64,000 bases of DNA from Chryseotalea sp. WA131a (GCA_025370075.1 CP073016.1:4650001-4714000), one strand, 5' to 3'. Counted from the stretch's first letter, positions 27,174 through 35,704 are shown. Numbers and translations: made by a program. Notes: generated from the letters alone by a model not told the origin.

Positions 27174-28259
27174 TTAATTATTGCTCTTCACACTTATAGT
27201 AACACTCAGTGGCACCGTATTACTTCCCGTTGCCGTGTTGTTCATGTTTACAATTGAAGGTATAGCAGGAATACCCGAAACAACATAGGGCGTTGGTCCA
27301 CCATAGGCACCTACTTCTGTTCCACCACTACCAGCAGTCTTTAAAGGCGAGCCCGCTTTTATTTGGTAGGCTTCATCATCACTTATGCCTGTTCCAGCTC
27401 CGATAAGTTGAGCCAATACATTATAATTATTTTGATTTCCTACCCCACCTGTAAATGTGTTCCCTGGAGCAAAATTGTAGCTAAATGTTGTATTGCTAAA
27501 CGTCACACCTGCAGATTGAGTAAAAATATTATTTTCAAATATTGAATTTGAAAGAACAGCTTGGGAGCTAGTAAACACGTTATTTCTTACAATCCAATTT
27601 TGGATTTCTGGACTGCTGCCAGCATCAATACCTGTCAGGATATTATTATTAACAAATACGGACGAAATTGTAAATCCAGAAACAAGCCATTTTTTTGCTT
27701 CTATAGTTCCGGGTTGGGATAGGTAATTACCGTTTATTGTGATGTTCGATACATTTGTTGAAAAGTCGTTTTCCCAATTTCTATTTGAAATAGATAAGGT
27801 ATATTGAATTCTACACCGCTCTATTTTTATATTACTAACACCATAAATTGAAACTCCCCTATCGTCACCAAAATTATTGATTCTACCGATTAATTCTACG
27901 CCAGACAATATGCTTCCATCACTACCAGTAGAAAATATAATATATCCCATTGTAGAACTTCTTCTGTCTACTTTCAACTCTGTATTGGTATCTAGATAAT
28001 ATCCGTTACCGTAAATTTTTAAGGGTTTATCTACATAAAGGTCTCCATACGAAGTTACACTCGGCTCTATAATCATAATATCATTGGCTGCTGCGGCATC
28101 GTGTGCAGCTTGTGCGGTGGCGTAAACATTTACGCCTGTAACCCCAAGGTTATTGTTTACCCTGCGTATGGTTTGGGCGTACGTAGTATTAAGTAGCAAG
28201 ACACAAGTAGTAAGACAAAAGAGGTGAGCTGTGAGATGTGAGATGCGGGTGGGTTTCAT
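27174..28259 (-). CDS. Secreted right-handed beta-helix protein
   Basis: The 361-aa protein has a signal peptide (CLTTCVLLLNTTYAQ). Its body of short hydrophobic-asparagine coils, such as SGVELIGRI, NIKIERCRIQY, NITINGNYLS, VFVNNNILTG and SIFENNIF, fits a pectate-lyase-like parallel beta-helix. No catalytic residues are evident, so it may be a carbohydrate- or surface-binding protein. A T9SS sorting domain is not apparent, and the C-terminus (SVTISVKSNN) looks like a truncated Ig-type strand. Same strand and region as the FN3 and caspase genes, separated from them by PIN module 1. Confidence 0.75.
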   Translation of the reverse strand: MKPTRISHLTAHLFCLTTCVLLLNTTYAQTIRRVNNNLGVTGVNVYATAQAAHDAAAANDIMIIEPSVTSYGDLYVDKPLKIYGNGYYLDTNTELKVDRRSSTMGYIIFSTGSDGSILSGVELIGRINNFGDDRGVSIYGVSNIKIERCRIQYTLSISNRNWENDFSTNVSNITINGNYLSQPGTIEAKKWLVSGFTISSVFVNNNILTGIDAGSSPEIQNWIVRNNVFTSSQAVLSNSIFENNIFTQSAGVTFSNTTFSYNFAPGNTFTGGVGNQNNYNVLAQLIGAGTGISDDEAYQIKAGSPLKTAGSGGTEVGAYGGPTPYVVSGIPAIPSIVNMNNTATGSNTVPLSVTISVKSNN

Positions 28260-28294
28260 AATGTTTTGTTGTTAGTTGGTCGTTGTTGGTTTTA

Positions 28295-28360
28295 AAGTCG
28301 GGAAGACAGTAAAGTTGGGAAGCCGGGAGCTTTCGGTCTTTCAGACTTTCCAGACTTGTA
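28295..28360. repeat. Intergenic AAGTCGGGAAGAC-type imperfect palindrome, copy 1
   Basis: The element begins AAAGTCGGGAAGACAG and ends GGTCTTTCAGACTTTCC, giving a foldback of pyrimidine/purine tracts. A related copy lies at 29137-29213. Each copy sits just upstream of a PIN module and its TATCTTTG promoter element. Confidence 0.55.
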
Positions 28361-28381
28361 TTCTTGTATTGGCAAGTTTCC

Positions 28382-28389
28382 TATCTTTG
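28382..28389 (+). promoter_or_regulatory. -7 promoter element for PIN module 2
   Basis: TATCTTTG matches TAnnTTTG 25 bp before the antitoxin ATG. A TTG at 28356-28358 is a possible -33 element (23-bp spacer). The same octamer precedes module 3. Confidence 0.5.
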
Positions 28390-28414
28390 CTATTGAACTA
28401 TAAGAACAAAGATT

Positions 28415-28645
28415 ATGGAACGGATAGTAATCGAAGTATCGCCCAATGTGGCCCGCGCTTGGCGCGATATGCCAGCGAACGAAAAAGAACAGGTGGGCAA
28501 CGAATTGAGTGTGAGTATCGGGCAAAAGTATTTTAAAGAATCGAAAGGAGAGTTCCTTGCATTTATTGATGACCTGCAGAAGCGAATGGCCGCTCGAGGG
28601 CTTACGCAAGAAAAGCTGGACGAGATTTTGAATGATGAAGCGTAA
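28415..28645 (+). CDS. Putative antitoxin of PIN module 2
   Basis: This 76-aa soluble, charged protein (MERIVIEVSPNVARAWRDMP...) ends in a helical tail KRMAARGLTQEKLDEILND. The N-terminal strand and following helices resemble small antitoxins paired with PIN proteins of the TIGR00305 type. It overlaps the toxin start by 14 bp. A -7 element lies just upstream. The name is inferred from context, not from a recognised DNA-binding motif. Confidence 0.7.
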   Translation: MERIVIEVSPNVARAWRDMPANEKEQVGNELSVSIGQKYFKESKGEFLAFIDDLQKRMAARGLTQEKLDEILNDEA

Positions 28646-29045
28646 TTTTTTTGTTTTTGATACCAATGCCCTCATCAGCGCATTTTTGGTCAAAAACTCC
28701 ACAAGTGACAAGGCGTTCCGAAAAGCTATCGAGCGAGGAGCGTTAGCTATTTCAGAGGCTGCTATTACCGAATTTCTAGAGGTACTTTGGCGACCAAAAT
28801 TTGATGCGTATTTTACACCCGAAGAAAGAATTGAAATAATAAAGGAAGTCGAGCGATATGCAGTCACATTTTCTGCCTCTGAGCACATAAACGCCAGCAC
28901 CGACCCAGACGATAACCTATTCTTAGAACTTGCCCTGGCTGCCAATGCCGATTGTATCATTTCGGGTGACCCGCATTTGCGCACGCTCCATCCGTTCAGG
29001 GGCATACCCATATACTCCGCGTCTGATTTTTTAAGGCTATTTTGA
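28632..29045 (+). CDS. PIN-domain toxin, TIGR00305-like, module 2
   Basis: The 137-aa protein has D10 in FVFDTNALISAFL, E47 in ITEFLEVLW, the acidic patch STDPDDNLFLELA (D93/D94) and D113 in IISGDPHLRTL. This is the pattern of the 'putative toxin-antitoxin system toxin component, PIN family'. A second ATG at 28635 is an equally good start. It presumably acts as an RNase toxin. The module occupies the 28260-29270 gap upstream of the beta-helix gene, on the opposite strand. Confidence 0.88.
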   Translation: MMKRNFFVFDTNALISAFLVKNSTSDKAFRKAIERGALAISEAAITEFLEVLWRPKFDAYFTPEERIEIIKEVERYAVTFSASEHINASTDPDDNLFLELALAANADCIISGDPHLRTLHPFRGIPIYSASDFLRLF

Positions 29046-29136
29046 ATTTGTTTCACTTTCCAATTTTTGATATTTGTTGCTCGTTGTTAGTTGTTCGTAA
29101 CCGCGAGGCACGAAGCAGTCTGTGTCGTTGAGGAGT

Positions 29137-29213
29137 CCGAAAGTCGGAAAGTCGGGAAGACAGGATCTTCCGGTCTTTCCTGACTTTCTGACTTCCAAAC
29201 TTTCCCAACTTGT
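29137..29213. repeat. Intergenic AAGTCGGGAAGAC-type imperfect palindrome, copy 2
   Basis: AAAGTCGGAAAGTCGGGAAG and the downstream GGTCTTTCCTGACTTTCTGA are near-complementary, giving a long hairpin around CAGGATCTTCC. It matches the copy at 28295-28360 in motif order and in position relative to a PIN module. Confidence 0.6.
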
Positions 29214-29244
29214 ATTCCTGTTTTCATATTGGAACGGGGTTTGT

Positions 29245-29252
29245 TATCTTTG
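29245..29252 (+). promoter_or_regulatory. -7 promoter element for PIN module 3
   Basis: TATCTTTG matches TAnnTTTG 19 bp before the antitoxin ATG. No clearly spaced -33 motif was found. Confidence 0.5.
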
Positions 29253-29271
29253 AAATATAAAATTGACAATT

Positions 29272-29496
29272 ATGTATCGCGCCATTATCACCCCAACAGA
29301 AACAAGCCTCACCATTGAGTTGCCTCAAGACCTTGTAGGGAAGCCCATTGAAGTGCTTGCCTTTGACATCCAAACAAGTGGAAAATTGGAGGCCAGAAAA
29401 AAGCCATCTGCCAAAGAAATAAATCAGTTTTATGCCGCATACCAGGTTGATATGAGTGGGTATAAGTTTAACCGCGATGAGGCCAATGAAAGATAA
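29272..29496 (+). CDS. Putative antitoxin of PIN module 3
   Basis: ATG 29272 gives 74 aa. The N-terminus (MYRAIITPTETSLTIELPQDLVG) looks like a short AbrB/DUF2281-type beta segment. The tail (SAKEINQFYAAYQVDMSGYKF) would contact the toxin, as in many PIN antitoxins. Its 3' end overlaps the toxin gene by 11 bp. A -7 element and the palindromic repeat lie upstream. Confidence 0.7.
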   Translation: MYRAIITPTETSLTIELPQDLVGKPIEVLAFDIQTSGKLEARKKPSAKEINQFYAAYQVDMSGYKFNRDEANER

Positions 29497-29896
29497 GCCC
29501 ACGTTTCTCGATAGTAATGTTTGTTTGTATTTGCTTGGTGAAGATTCGCCCAAAAAATTTACTGCCGAAAAATTGTTGGCACTTCCCGAAATAGTAATAA
29601 GCACGCAGGTAATTAGTGAAAATATCAATGTAGGGATCAAAAAATTTAAATTCTCAGACGAGAAAATAGCTAACCACATCAACTTCTTGATTAGAAACTG
29701 TGATGTGGTAACTATTTCGGTTGAATTACAAATGAAAGCCATTGAGATACATTTTAGTTATCATTTTTCTTTTTATGATTCGCTAATCATAGCCGCTGCT
29801 TTACAGTCCAATTGCGCCACGTTATACTCAGAAGACTTGCAGCATGGCCAAGCGATAGAAGGCAAACTCAACATTGTCAATCCGTTTATCATCTAA
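29486..29896 (+). CDS. PIN-domain toxin, module 3
   Basis: The 136-aa protein (from ATG 29486; 29477 is also possible) has D9 in TFLDSNVCLYLL, a central acidic residue in ISTQVISENINV and FYDSLIIAAAL with the third acidic residue, and ends SEDLQHGQ...IVNPFI. These are the landmarks of a PIN RNase toxin. Its stop codon directly abuts the convergent stop codon of the next minus-strand gene (TAACTA at 29894-29899). The overlap with the antitoxin is the same 11 bp as in module 1. Confidence 0.85.
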   Translation: MKDKPTFLDSNVCLYLLGEDSPKKFTAEKLLALPEIVISTQVISENINVGIKKFKFSDEKIANHINFLIRNCDVVTISVELQMKAIEIHFSYHFSFYDSLIIAAALQSNCATLYSEDLQHGQAIEGKLNIVNPFII

Positions 29897-30703
29897 CTAA
29901 TTTTCTTTTGGTGTTGGAGGGTCAATAATATCGTTGTTGGTAGTTGTGCCACCTAGTGTTGTGGCCACTGCTCCAATGCCCACTAGCGGTATTATTTTTA
30001 TCAATAAGGGTGTTTTGCGTTTTATTCTAAATTTATCAGTCCAGAGAACATCGTCTTTGTTTTTGGCATCGCTCACTTTTAGTTTGTAGTTACTGCCCGG
30101 CCGCACATTGGCATCAAACTTTAGGGTGTATTGGCCTACATTGGCAATGTTGGGGAAGGTGGTAATCTTCTTTTCGCCTCTGTAAAGATCAAAATTGAGC
30201 ACGCTGTTGCCGCGGCCACCCGTCCACGTAATTTTATAATCGCGCTGCCGTTTAAATTTCTTGTAGTCGTCAAAGCCATCCAACTTCACAAAGGGAATGT
30301 AGATTTTACCTCGCACTTCCAAACTTAAATCGCCTGTAAATTCAGCCCCAAGTTCTTCTTTAGCGCGCCACACTATTTTTCGGTTACCACCCGGTTTTAC
30401 CTCAAGACCCAAATCGCCCGAGATTTTGGTGAGCGGGTTGATAAAGTTATCCAATGAGTTGTAGACGTTAATAGTATAAGTGCGGTTGGTAATAGAATCC
30501 AACAGATCGTAATAAACTATCAGATTGTCGCCTTGGCGTTCGGCTTTGGTAATGTTAAACAATTGGGCAAGAGCCGAAGAGCCTGTTAACAACGAAAAAA
30601 TTAAAAGCAATGCTAAACCTCCAAGCTCGCGCTCGCTTTGCCTGATCGTTCTTGGAGGTTTTTCTTGAGTGTAATTGAGTTTTGTTTGCATTTCGTGATT
30701 CAT
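29897..30703 (-). CDS. Secreted protein with Ig-like domains, unknown function
   Basis: ATG 30703 gives 268 aa; a second candidate is 30691. A positively charged stretch and hydrophobic helix (LGGLALLLIFSLLTGSSALAQ) act as an export signal. The first half resembles beta-sandwich modules (LIVYYDLLDS, INVYNSLDNF, GGNRKIVWRAKEELG, GDLSLEVRGKIY) that I associate with Bacteroidota caspase and sulfatase-modifying-factor-like proteins. A C-terminal hydrophobic stretch (LLIKIIPLVGIGAVATTLG) may anchor it. It is the upstream member of the surface-gene run ending with the caspase gene. Confidence 0.7.
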   Translation of the reverse strand: MNHEMQTKLNYTQEKPPRTIRQSERELGGLALLLIFSLLTGSSALAQLFNITKAERQGDNLIVYYDLLDSITNRTYTINVYNSLDNFINPLTKISGDLGLEVKPGGNRKIVWRAKEELGAEFTGDLSLEVRGKIYIPFVKLDGFDDYKKFKRQRDYKITWTGGRGNSVLNFDLYRGEKKITTFPNIANVGQYTLKFDANVRPGSNYKLKVSDAKNKDDVLWTDKFRIKRKTPLLIKIIPLVGIGAVATTLGGTTTNNDIIDPPTPKEN

Positions 30704-31093
30704 AGTTGATCCTTGTTGCCGTGTATCGTCTCCCGCCTCGGGGGCGATACTTTTGTGTTTTTCAAGCGGTGCTGTCAATCTCATCTTCCCCCCGAGACGG
30801 TGGGAGGCGATGCGAGGAAAAAATTGAAATTTGTAATTCGCAATTGAATAAGTGTGTTTTTATACTGATTTGATGTTTTTGCTGTTACCACCGCTGCTGC
30901 TTGGCAGCCCCGCCATGACCAGTGGCTACCCACCGAGTTTTCGTGGCATGCCACCGATGGCGCGGGAATAGCCACCAGTGAACTGGAGTCATACCTTTTA
31001 AAAAAGTTAATGGAAAATTTTAGCCTTGTCGACAAATCCATACCCGACTCACAATTTTGTAAATCAAACCTCGGGTTATTAAAATGGAATGTC

Positions 31094-31118
31094 AATACCC
31101 ACTTTTGGGTATTTTTTT
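31094..31118 (+). terminator. Orphan hairpin-T-run terminator
   Basis: AATACCCA (31094-31101) pairs with TGGGTATT (31106-31113) and is followed by five T's. It has the plus-strand orientation, yet no plus-strand gene precedes it: the 30704-31255 region holds no other feature I can support. It could end a short non-coding transcript or antisense RNA from the 30.7-31.1 kb region. Confidence 0.5.
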
Positions 31119-31255
31119 GTTCAGGAGATGATTCAAGCTTTTAAAATGTTACTCAGAATTACTGTTGGCTTTCGATATTCTAGCAAGCCAAAAACCATAG
31201 TGTATCTAACTTAACCACCTGGTCATTTTGAAAAGCAAGAAATGTGCGTTTCATT

Positions 31256-32032
31256 TCACAACCACCCTTTTTTTACTGCCTGCGCAACTAGGTCGGCAGT
31301 ACTTTTAGCGCCTGTCTTTCGAAGCATGTTTTTACGGTGCTGTTTTATGGTGTCTGCGCTTAACGAAAAGTATTCGGCAATCGATTTGCTAGTCATGCCA
31401 GCAATAAGTAGTTGAAGGATTTCTCTTTCTCGATCCGAAATCATAATGGATGTGGCCTCAAAAACATTGTCAACCGCTATATCAATGTAAGAAGGTTCGC
31501 CCTCCAAACCAATCAATGAAAACACGGGATTGCCATGCGCTTTTAGATGCAAAATATCGGTATGCACACCAAAGGTGCGCAGTATGCCACCGCTCTGCTC
31601 ATTGAATTGCAGGGTAATTACTTGCTGCAAAATGCGGATATAGTCTCCATTTGCTTTCTTGATCCGATAGTCATAGCGGACTTTGTATTTGGGTATTTGG
31701 TCAGCCCGAAGGCCAGAAAAAAATTGCACCACTTTGTTTTCAAAATTTAAAAACCAAGGCACGTCCTCTGGATGGATATTGCTTAACAGAAAAGCGGGCG
31801 TGAGGGTGCTGGGTGCATACCCTAGTAGCGTTTCTACCTCCTCGCTCATAAAGTCAAATTGGGTAGTTCTTAAATTAAAGATATAGTAGTAATAATCTCC
31901 GACTTGAAAGATGCTCAACAGTTTTTTGTGGATTTCGAGTTCTAGTTTTAGATCCCGATCGGCTACATCATTGGCCAATTTCCGAATTATCTTTTTAAAA
32001 TCTACAACAGGATTTTCTAAGGGGCCTTTCAT
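31256..32032 (-). CDS. PAS-domain LuxR-type transcription regulator
   Basis: The 258-aa protein has an N-terminal PAS fold (YYYIFNLRTTQFDFMSEEVETLLGY, HPEDVPWFLNFE, YRIKKANGDYIRILQQ) and a C-terminal LuxR/NarL helix-turn-helix (SDREREILQLLIAGMTSKSIAEY, LSADTIKQHRKNML). There is no receiver domain, so the signal is probably sensed directly by the PAS domain. It stands alone. The flank 32033-32345 contains nothing else I can support. Confidence 0.85.
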   Translation of the reverse strand: MKGPLENPVVDFKKIIRKLANDVADRDLKLELEIHKKLLSIFQVGDYYYYIFNLRTTQFDFMSEEVETLLGYAPSTLTPAFLLSNIHPEDVPWFLNFENKVVQFFSGLRADQIPKYKVRYDYRIKKANGDYIRILQQVITLQFNEQSGGILRTFGVHTDILHLKAHGNPVFSLIGLEGEPSYIDIAVDNVFEATSIMISDREREILQLLIAGMTSKSIAEYFSLSADTIKQHRKNMLRKTGAKSTADLVAQAVKKGWL

Positions 32033-32345
32033 CTTTTTGACTCTTTAGTGTTTCAACACCTCAATGCACGCCAAACAATACCTCTGGAAATATATCCTTT
32101 TTTATTGACTTACGGCCCGATACACGGAAAGTAATTTTGCAACCTTAAACGCGAAGCGGTTACTTCACAACAATTCTTTACCCTTATCATGATCGTTAAC
32201 TTTACGCCCAGCCCTTTCTCACCTGGTGCAAGTATCCCGCAGGCGCGACTTGTCCACAGTTATTTCGTGTCCATTTGCAAAGAAGTTTTTTGATTTTTGT
32301 AAATTGATTGTTATTATTGAAATGAGTTTTTGAAAGGCCCGAGTG

Positions 32346-32404
32346 ATGTTGAAATTCCTAAATTAGAACAAACCTAAATGTTCGTTCAAATTTGCGCTGC
32401 CGAT
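32346..32404. repeat. 59-bp dispersed repeat, copy A
   Basis: It runs from ATGTTGAAATTCCTAAATTA to CGAT and matches 40835-40893 at 56 of 59 positions. It lies directly 3' of the CPBP relic on the minus strand, so it is probably that gene's downstream flank copied along with it. Confidence 0.75.
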
Positions 32405-32407
32405 GTT

Positions 32408-32790
32408 TTAAAAATGGCCAAATGAAACAATGCCATAATATACTGCAACGGAAAGGTTAAAAATATCAACCAAAAAGTGTGACACAATCGGGTACCATAG
32501 ATTTTTTTGTTTGTGCATAAACCACATCCAAGCAACCCCCATTATAAAAGTTGAAATCAAAGTTGGGAATAAAATCATTGGAGATTTGAACCAATAGCCC
32601 CACAAAAAAAAGTGCGAAAAGCTAAATAGAGAGGCGGAATATGAAATGCGAAAGAAGTTATTGCCGGGCAGAAAAATGAGAAGCCCCCTCCAGAACATTT
32701 CTTCAAATATTGGATTAATGCAAGAGAAAATGATAATATAAATTATGAACTCGAATGGTACACTCTTTATTTGCGTAATAAAAGCTGAAG
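32408..32790 (-). pseudogene. CPBP intramembrane protease, C-terminal relic
   Basis: The frame reads ITQIKSVPFEFII...INPIFEEMFWRGLL, the EExxxR active-site motif of CPBP (Abi/CAAX-like) membrane proteases. Further helices and the second-motif histidine-containing segment (YPIVSHFLVDIFNL) follow to the stop at 32408. Upstream of about 32787 the homologous N-terminus is missing and a stop closes the frame. The missing N-terminal type is found in the relic at 40875-41249. CPBP proteins process prenylated proteins or peptides or give immunity to bacteriocins; this copy is probably dead. Confidence 0.75.
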
Positions 32791-32832
32791 ACTTGCGCCA
32801 GATGGATCAACTTTTCAATGACATTATCACCA

Positions 32833-33234
32833 TCACTTGAAAACCAATTTCTTAAAACGCTTAGCTCGACAACTCAAATATAGATCGCCTTCGCTATCCG
32901 TAAATTTTAATCCTATAAAACCATAGTCATATGAAATTAAATATTCAGATAAGTGATATCCATCGCTGATCCATCTGGTAGATTCTAACTTGAATGCATA
33001 TATTGAATCATTTAAAGCCCTTGAATAACTTTTGTTTAATAAATACAAAGATTTACCTTCCAATGGAGTTTTGTCAGGCATGCTCCATTTCATTCCGTTA
33101 AGAGATGCGTTAAAATCGAAAAGCACACTTTCTTTTAAGAGATATTGATCTTGGCCAAGAGCCGTGTTCACTACCAATACCTTAGCACCCTCAAGCGAAA
33201 TATAAGTTTGTATTCGGAAGAGATTTGAATTCAA
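32833..33234 (-). CDS. Hypothetical protein, 133 aa
   Basis: An open frame with no ATG at its beginning: the first possible start is a TTG directly after an in-frame stop. Sequence such as LVVNTALGQDQYLL, KWSMPDKTPLEGKSLYLL and SEYLISYDYGFIGLKFTD looks like a genuine beta-rich protein. I do not recognise it. It lacks a signal peptide and may be an N-terminally truncated remnant, since it sits between the CPBP relic and the efflux operon in a visibly rearranged stretch. Confidence 0.45.
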   Translation of the reverse strand: MNSNLFRIQTYISLEGAKVLVVNTALGQDQYLLKESVLFDFNASLNGMKWSMPDKTPLEGKSLYLLNKSYSRALNDSIYAFKLESTRWISDGYHLSEYLISYDYGFIGLKFTDSEGDLYLSCRAKRFKKLVFK

Positions 33235-33365
33235 TTATCTTATACTTTCCAAGCATTTTCTCTAATAGCCGCCATTAGAAATTTCTTACATGACTATTTT
33301 GGCTTTAATAGAAGAAGAACGCCAACGTTACTTTTGCAGGCATTGCCACACCAAATAAAACTGTC

Positions 33366-34484
33366 TCAGCTCCTCTTCCTATAATTCCACACGGCCAGTG
33401 AATTGAGCACAATGCCAAAGCCGAAGACAGTGAGTAGGTGAAAGCGGATGTCCCACAGGGTGCTGCCCTTGAGCACCACCATGCGCATGACATCGATGAA
33501 ATAGGCCACTGGATTAACCTTCGTGAACGCCTGAGCCCACGCGGGCATGCTGTCGATGGAGGTGTAGAGGCCGCCCAGCAAAATGAAAATCGTCATCATG
33601 AAAAACGACAGTAACATCGCTTGCTGCTGTGTGGCCGACACTGTGGAGACAAGCAAGCCCAAGCCCAATATCGCTAGCAAGTACACACCCGCAAAAAAGT
33701 AGATGGTGAAAATATTGCCCATCGGAACAATGCCATACACGAGGTACGATATGGCTAGCCCGATGGTGAGGGTGAGGAGGCCCAACACCCAAAACGGAAT
33801 GAGCTTGCCGAGGATAAATTGATATTTTTTAATCGGTGTCACGTTGATTTGCTCAATGGTGCCCACTTCCTTTTCTTTGACGATGTTGAGTGCGGATAGA
33901 AACGCACCTACCATGGTAACAAGTATCACCAAAATGCCCGGCACCATAAAGATGCGGTAGTTCATGTACGGATTAAACCAGTTGATGGACGTGACTTCGA
34001 TGGCGGGCTGCGGATTGAAGCGCGGCAGTTGCAACCACTCGGTGCGTACTTCGCGGTTGTAGTCGCCAATAATGGTGCGCAAGTACGCGCTGCCAAGATT
34101 GGCCTTCACTCCATTGATGGCGTTGAGCGCCATGAAGAGCGTGGCATTGTCTTCTTCTACTAATTGTTTTTCAAACTTGGCGGGGATTTGCAACACCAAA
34201 TCGGCCTGGTCGTTTTCTACATAAGTGAGGGCTTTGTTGTAGGAGTCGGTGTAGTCTACCAATTGAAAATAGGAGGTGGCCGTAATCTTGTTCACCAATT
34301 TGCGCGAATATGAAGAGCGGTCGAAGTCCACCACGCAAAGCTTTACGTTTTTCACTTCGTAATCAGCCGCCAGTGGCATAATGAGCAATTGGATAGCGGG
34401 CATCATAAAAATGAGGCGCAAAATGGACGAATTGCGAAACACTTGGCGAAACTCTTTCTCCAATAATATTTTTAGTACTCTCAT
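33366..34484 (-). CDS. ABC-2 type transporter permease (second copy)
   Basis: The 372-aa protein has one N-terminal helix, a long extracytoplasmic loop (residues ~45-170) and five C-terminal helices ending KVNPVAYFIDVMRMVVLKG. That is the ABC2_membrane_3 layout seen in YhhJ/YbhR/YbhS. It forms the membrane pore with the sister permease encoded 34 bp upstream (34519-35625). It is the last gene of the TetR-TolC-HlyD-ATPase-ATPase-permease-permease operon. Confidence 0.92.
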   Translation of the reverse strand: MRVLKILLEKEFRQVFRNSSILRLIFMMPAIQLLIMPLAADYEVKNVKLCVVDFDRSSYSRKLVNKITATSYFQLVDYTDSYNKALTYVENDQADLVLQIPAKFEKQLVEEDNATLFMALNAINGVKANLGSAYLRTIIGDYNREVRTEWLQLPRFNPQPAIEVTSINWFNPYMNYRIFMVPGILVILVTMVGAFLSALNIVKEKEVGTIEQINVTPIKKYQFILGKLIPFWVLGLLTLTIGLAISYLVYGIVPMGNIFTIYFFAGVYLLAILGLGLLVSTVSATQQQAMLLSFFMMTIFILLGGLYTSIDSMPAWAQAFTKVNPVAYFIDVMRMVVLKGSTLWDIRFHLLTVFGFGIVLNSLAVWNYRKRS

Positions 34485-34518
34485 ATTCTTTACCCTCCGA
34501 AGCTTTAGCGAAGGAGCG

Positions 34519-35625
34519 TCATTCCAATCGCGTTTTAAATTTTCGGATGCTCACCACCATAAAGAAAACCGTCATTCCTGCAAGGATGAGCGTCTCCTTC
34601 CACACAAACTCAAAACCCAACCCCTTAATCATGACGTCTTCTACGATGTAGTAAAACCATTTGGCCGGCACCAGGTTGCTCAATACCTGCAAAGGCACGG
34701 GCATGTTTTCTACAGGAAAGAAAAATCCGCTGAGCATGACGGTAGGCAAAAAAAGTCCCATGAGTGAAATGAGCATAGCGGTTTGTTGTGAATCGGTCAC
34801 GGATGAAATCAACAATCCCAAAGCTAGTACCGTGATGGCAAAAAATAAACACTCAGCTAAGAGCAACGCCAGGTTTCCCTGAATGGGCACCTCTAGCACA
34901 TAAAAACTCAGCAACAAAATGCTGACAATGTTCACGGCTGATAGCAAAAAGTACGGCACCATCTTGGCAATCACCATGCGTATCGGCACAATGGGTGACA
35001 CGAGTATCACTTCCATTGTGCCCATTTCTTTTTCACGCACAATGGAGATGCTTGTCATCATAGCGCACACGAGCATAAGCACCATGGCCATTACGCCTGG
35101 CACAAAGTTGTAGGAGCCTTTCATTTGCGGATTGTACAACATTCTCAACTGGGTGTTGATGGTGTAGGGCAAATTCTGATGACCTTTCATACTACTTTGA
35201 TAATCCACGATGATAGCCGCGGCATAGTTGGCAAGTATGTTGGCCACGTTAGGGTCGGTAGCATCCATTACCAACTGCACAGCCGCTCTGTTGGTGTGCA
35301 GCAGCGAATACTGAAACTGCATGGGAAACACCACAGCCATTTTTATTTTTCCTTCTCGGAAGGCTGCCTCTAGCTCCCGGTCACTTTTGATGTTGCGCAC
35401 AATGTCAAAGTAGCGACTGGCGTTGAGTTGACGAATAATGGTGCTGGTGGTTTCGTCTTTGGAATTGTCGAGTATAGCGATACGCGTGTTCTTCACTTCA
35501 TTAGTGAGTGCAAAGCCAAAAATCAGGATCAGCACCAGAGGCATACCGAAAAGAATAAACAACGTCTTCTTGTCTCGCCAGAAGTGTAAGAATTCTTTTC
35601 GTATGAAGATTATGAATTGTTTCAT
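34519..35625 (-). CDS. ABC-2 type transporter permease (first copy)
   Basis: The 368-aa protein is a paralogue of the neighbour: FIRKEFLHFWRDKKTLFILFG, a large extracytoplasmic loop with YNPQMKGSYNFVPGVMAMVLML, and REKEMGTMEVILVSPI before the helix bundle. Together with the two ATPases it would form a heterodimeric exporter. The gap to the ATPase gene upstream (35626-35704) is a degenerate TTGCCAATTGC spacer. Confidence 0.93.
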   Translation of the reverse strand: MKQFIIFIRKEFLHFWRDKKTLFILFGMPLVLILIFGFALTNEVKNTRIAILDNSKDETTSTIIRQLNASRYFDIVRNIKSDRELEAAFREGKIKMAVVFPMQFQYSLLHTNRAAVQLVMDATDPNVANILANYAAAIIVDYQSSMKGHQNLPYTINTQLRMLYNPQMKGSYNFVPGVMAMVLMLVCAMMTSISIVREKEMGTMEVILVSPIVPIRMVIAKMVPYFLLSAVNIVSILLLSFYVLEVPIQGNLALLLAECLFFAITVLALGLLISSVTDSQQTAMLISLMGLFLPTVMLSGFFFPVENMPVPLQVLSNLVPAKWFYYIVEDVMIKGLGFEFVWKETLILAGMTVFFMVVSIRKFKTRLE

Positions 35626-35704
35626 TTTTGCTTCCTCAATTTTTAAGTTGACAAAACGCAGTTAACAACAATTTGCCAATTGCTATTTGCCTACTGTAAA
35701 CTAG

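Noticed and set aside
28292..29056. 254-aa minus-strand open frame across PIN module 2
   Set aside because: It is antisense to a well-supported PIN toxin pair and its low-complexity serine/arginine content is typical of a shadow frame.
32250..32275. TTGTCCACA resembling a DnaA box
   Set aside because: It is a single copy with a mismatch to TTATNCACA and no cluster, dnaA/dnaN genes or AT-rich unwinding region nearby, so no replication origin is claimed.
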